Source of the DNA: Planctomycetota bacterium
GTDB lineage: Bacteria > Planctomycetota > UBA1135 > GCA-002686595
NCBI GenBank assembly: GCA_029259655.1
Contig: JAJDET010000109.1
Span: 1-64,000 of the forward strand
Reading direction: 5' to 3'
Length of the DNA stretch: 64,000 nt
Part shown: piece by piece, positions 63,826 to 64,000 of the stretch
How the letters are laid out: every line of letters starts with the position of its first letter
Position numbering within the stretch: position 1 is the first letter of the stretch
Notes under the pieces: model-generated
What the model was told of the DNA's origin: nothing
Database searches by the model: none
What the model saw: the letters and a program-made list of their open reading frames with translations, nothing else
Program-made: the position numbers and the translations under genes

Positions 63826-63999
63826 TCACGTCCGCTCGCGCTGCTGCGCCTTCCTGAGCTGGATCTCGCGCCAGGCCTGGACCGGGATCGACGCCCGCTT
63901 CTTGGAGCGCGGGGGCGGCATGCCCTCGAGGTACTCGGCGTACTTCGCCGCGACGACGCCCCAGTGGCACTCCTTCTCGACGAAGTCGCGGGCGTGGCG
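63826..63999 (-). CDS. C-terminal fragment, probable glycosyltransferase
   Basis: The last ~57 codons of a minus-strand gene that continues beyond the window. 'RHARDFVEKECHWGVVAAKYAEYLEG' resembles the final helix of GT-B (group 1) glycosyltransferases ('ARxFVExxxSWxxVAxxYxxxL'). A basic tail ('PRSKKRASIPVQAWREIQLRKAQQRERT') ends at TGA. Convergent with mutS, 45 bp apart. The assignment is tentative because the catalytic part is not visible. Confidence 0.5.
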   Translation of the reverse strand, partial: RHARDFVEKECHWGVVAAKYAEYLEGMPPPRSKKRASIPVQAWREIQLRKAQQRERT

Positions 64000-64000
64000 T

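Noticed and set aside
63749-63970. Minus-strand 73-codon frame at the right edge
   Set aside because: It overlaps the mutS end and is Arg/Ala-rich. A different minus-strand frame (63826-63999) reads as a glycosyltransferase-like C-terminus.

Overview
The window is 64 kb of dense, high-GC DNA from a Gram-negative bacterium. Several features point to a diderm: an outer-membrane phospholipase A, many lipobox proteins, Tat signals and an ExbB/ExbD pair. A DUF1800-DUF1501 pair, exported FG-GAP repeat proteins, several alkaline-phosphatase-superfamily hydrolases and a DGPF-linked sigma factor fit Planctomycetota or a neighbouring environmental phylum. There is no rRNA gene to settle this, so the assignment is inference. 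I saw no tRNA, rRNA, CRISPR array, phage genes or intact transposase.

Layout. 0-11 kb: hydrolase tail, phospholipase A (pldA), an ECF sigma factor with its DGPF partner, SixA phosphatase facing polyphosphate kinase, an exported TldD with its TldE partner, a TraB/TIKI-like protein carrying a pseudopilin-like insert, and a methyltransferase. 11-22 kb: two SPFH proteins (HflK/HflC-like), 2-oxoacid:ferredoxin oxidoreductase (korAB), FIST protein, rhodanese, PAP phosphatase/IMPase and a secreted hydrolase, ending at a perfect 20-bp inverted-repeat element. 22-28 kb (minus strand): an operon of two membrane-anchored phosphodiesterases, a 65-aa RHH-like protein, an EMC3/Oxa1-like membrane protein and a small alarmone-hydrolase-type HD protein. 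28-36 kb: TetR/SRPBCC pair, a secreted unknown, then a tight seven-gene plus-strand operon around ExbB/ExbD. 36-39 kb: two FG-GAP proteins sharing a C-terminal domain. 39-43 kb: sulfate activation (sat, sulfatase-like hydrolase, cysC) with a second RHH-like protein, and two divergent lipoproteins. 43-55 kb: esterase, LOG protein, DUF1800/DUF1501 export-type proteins, an inverted-repeat element, M64-type metallopeptidase, amidotransferase, two paralogous membrane proteins and a radical SAM enzyme. 55-64 kb: YheT-like hydrolase, MIP18 Fe-S protein, TPR protein, PEP carboxykinase, zinc-ribbon protein, sugar epimerase, mutS and the tail of a probable glycosyltransferase.

How genes work together. 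Sat and CysC make PAPS, and the CysQ-type phosphatase at 18.4 kb may remove the PAP by-product. PPK1 and SixA suggest phosphate or polyphosphate signalling. KorAB and PEP carboxykinase link the TCA cycle to biosynthesis. The strongest candidates for something undescribed are: (1) the two operons in which paralogous RHH-like mini-proteins sit with alkaline-phosphatase-superfamily enzymes, together with an 'L-x-x-L-G-Y-L/I' C-terminal tail shared by four different proteins; (2) the ExbB/ExbD operon with non-TonB partners; (3) the TraB/pseudopilin chimera.
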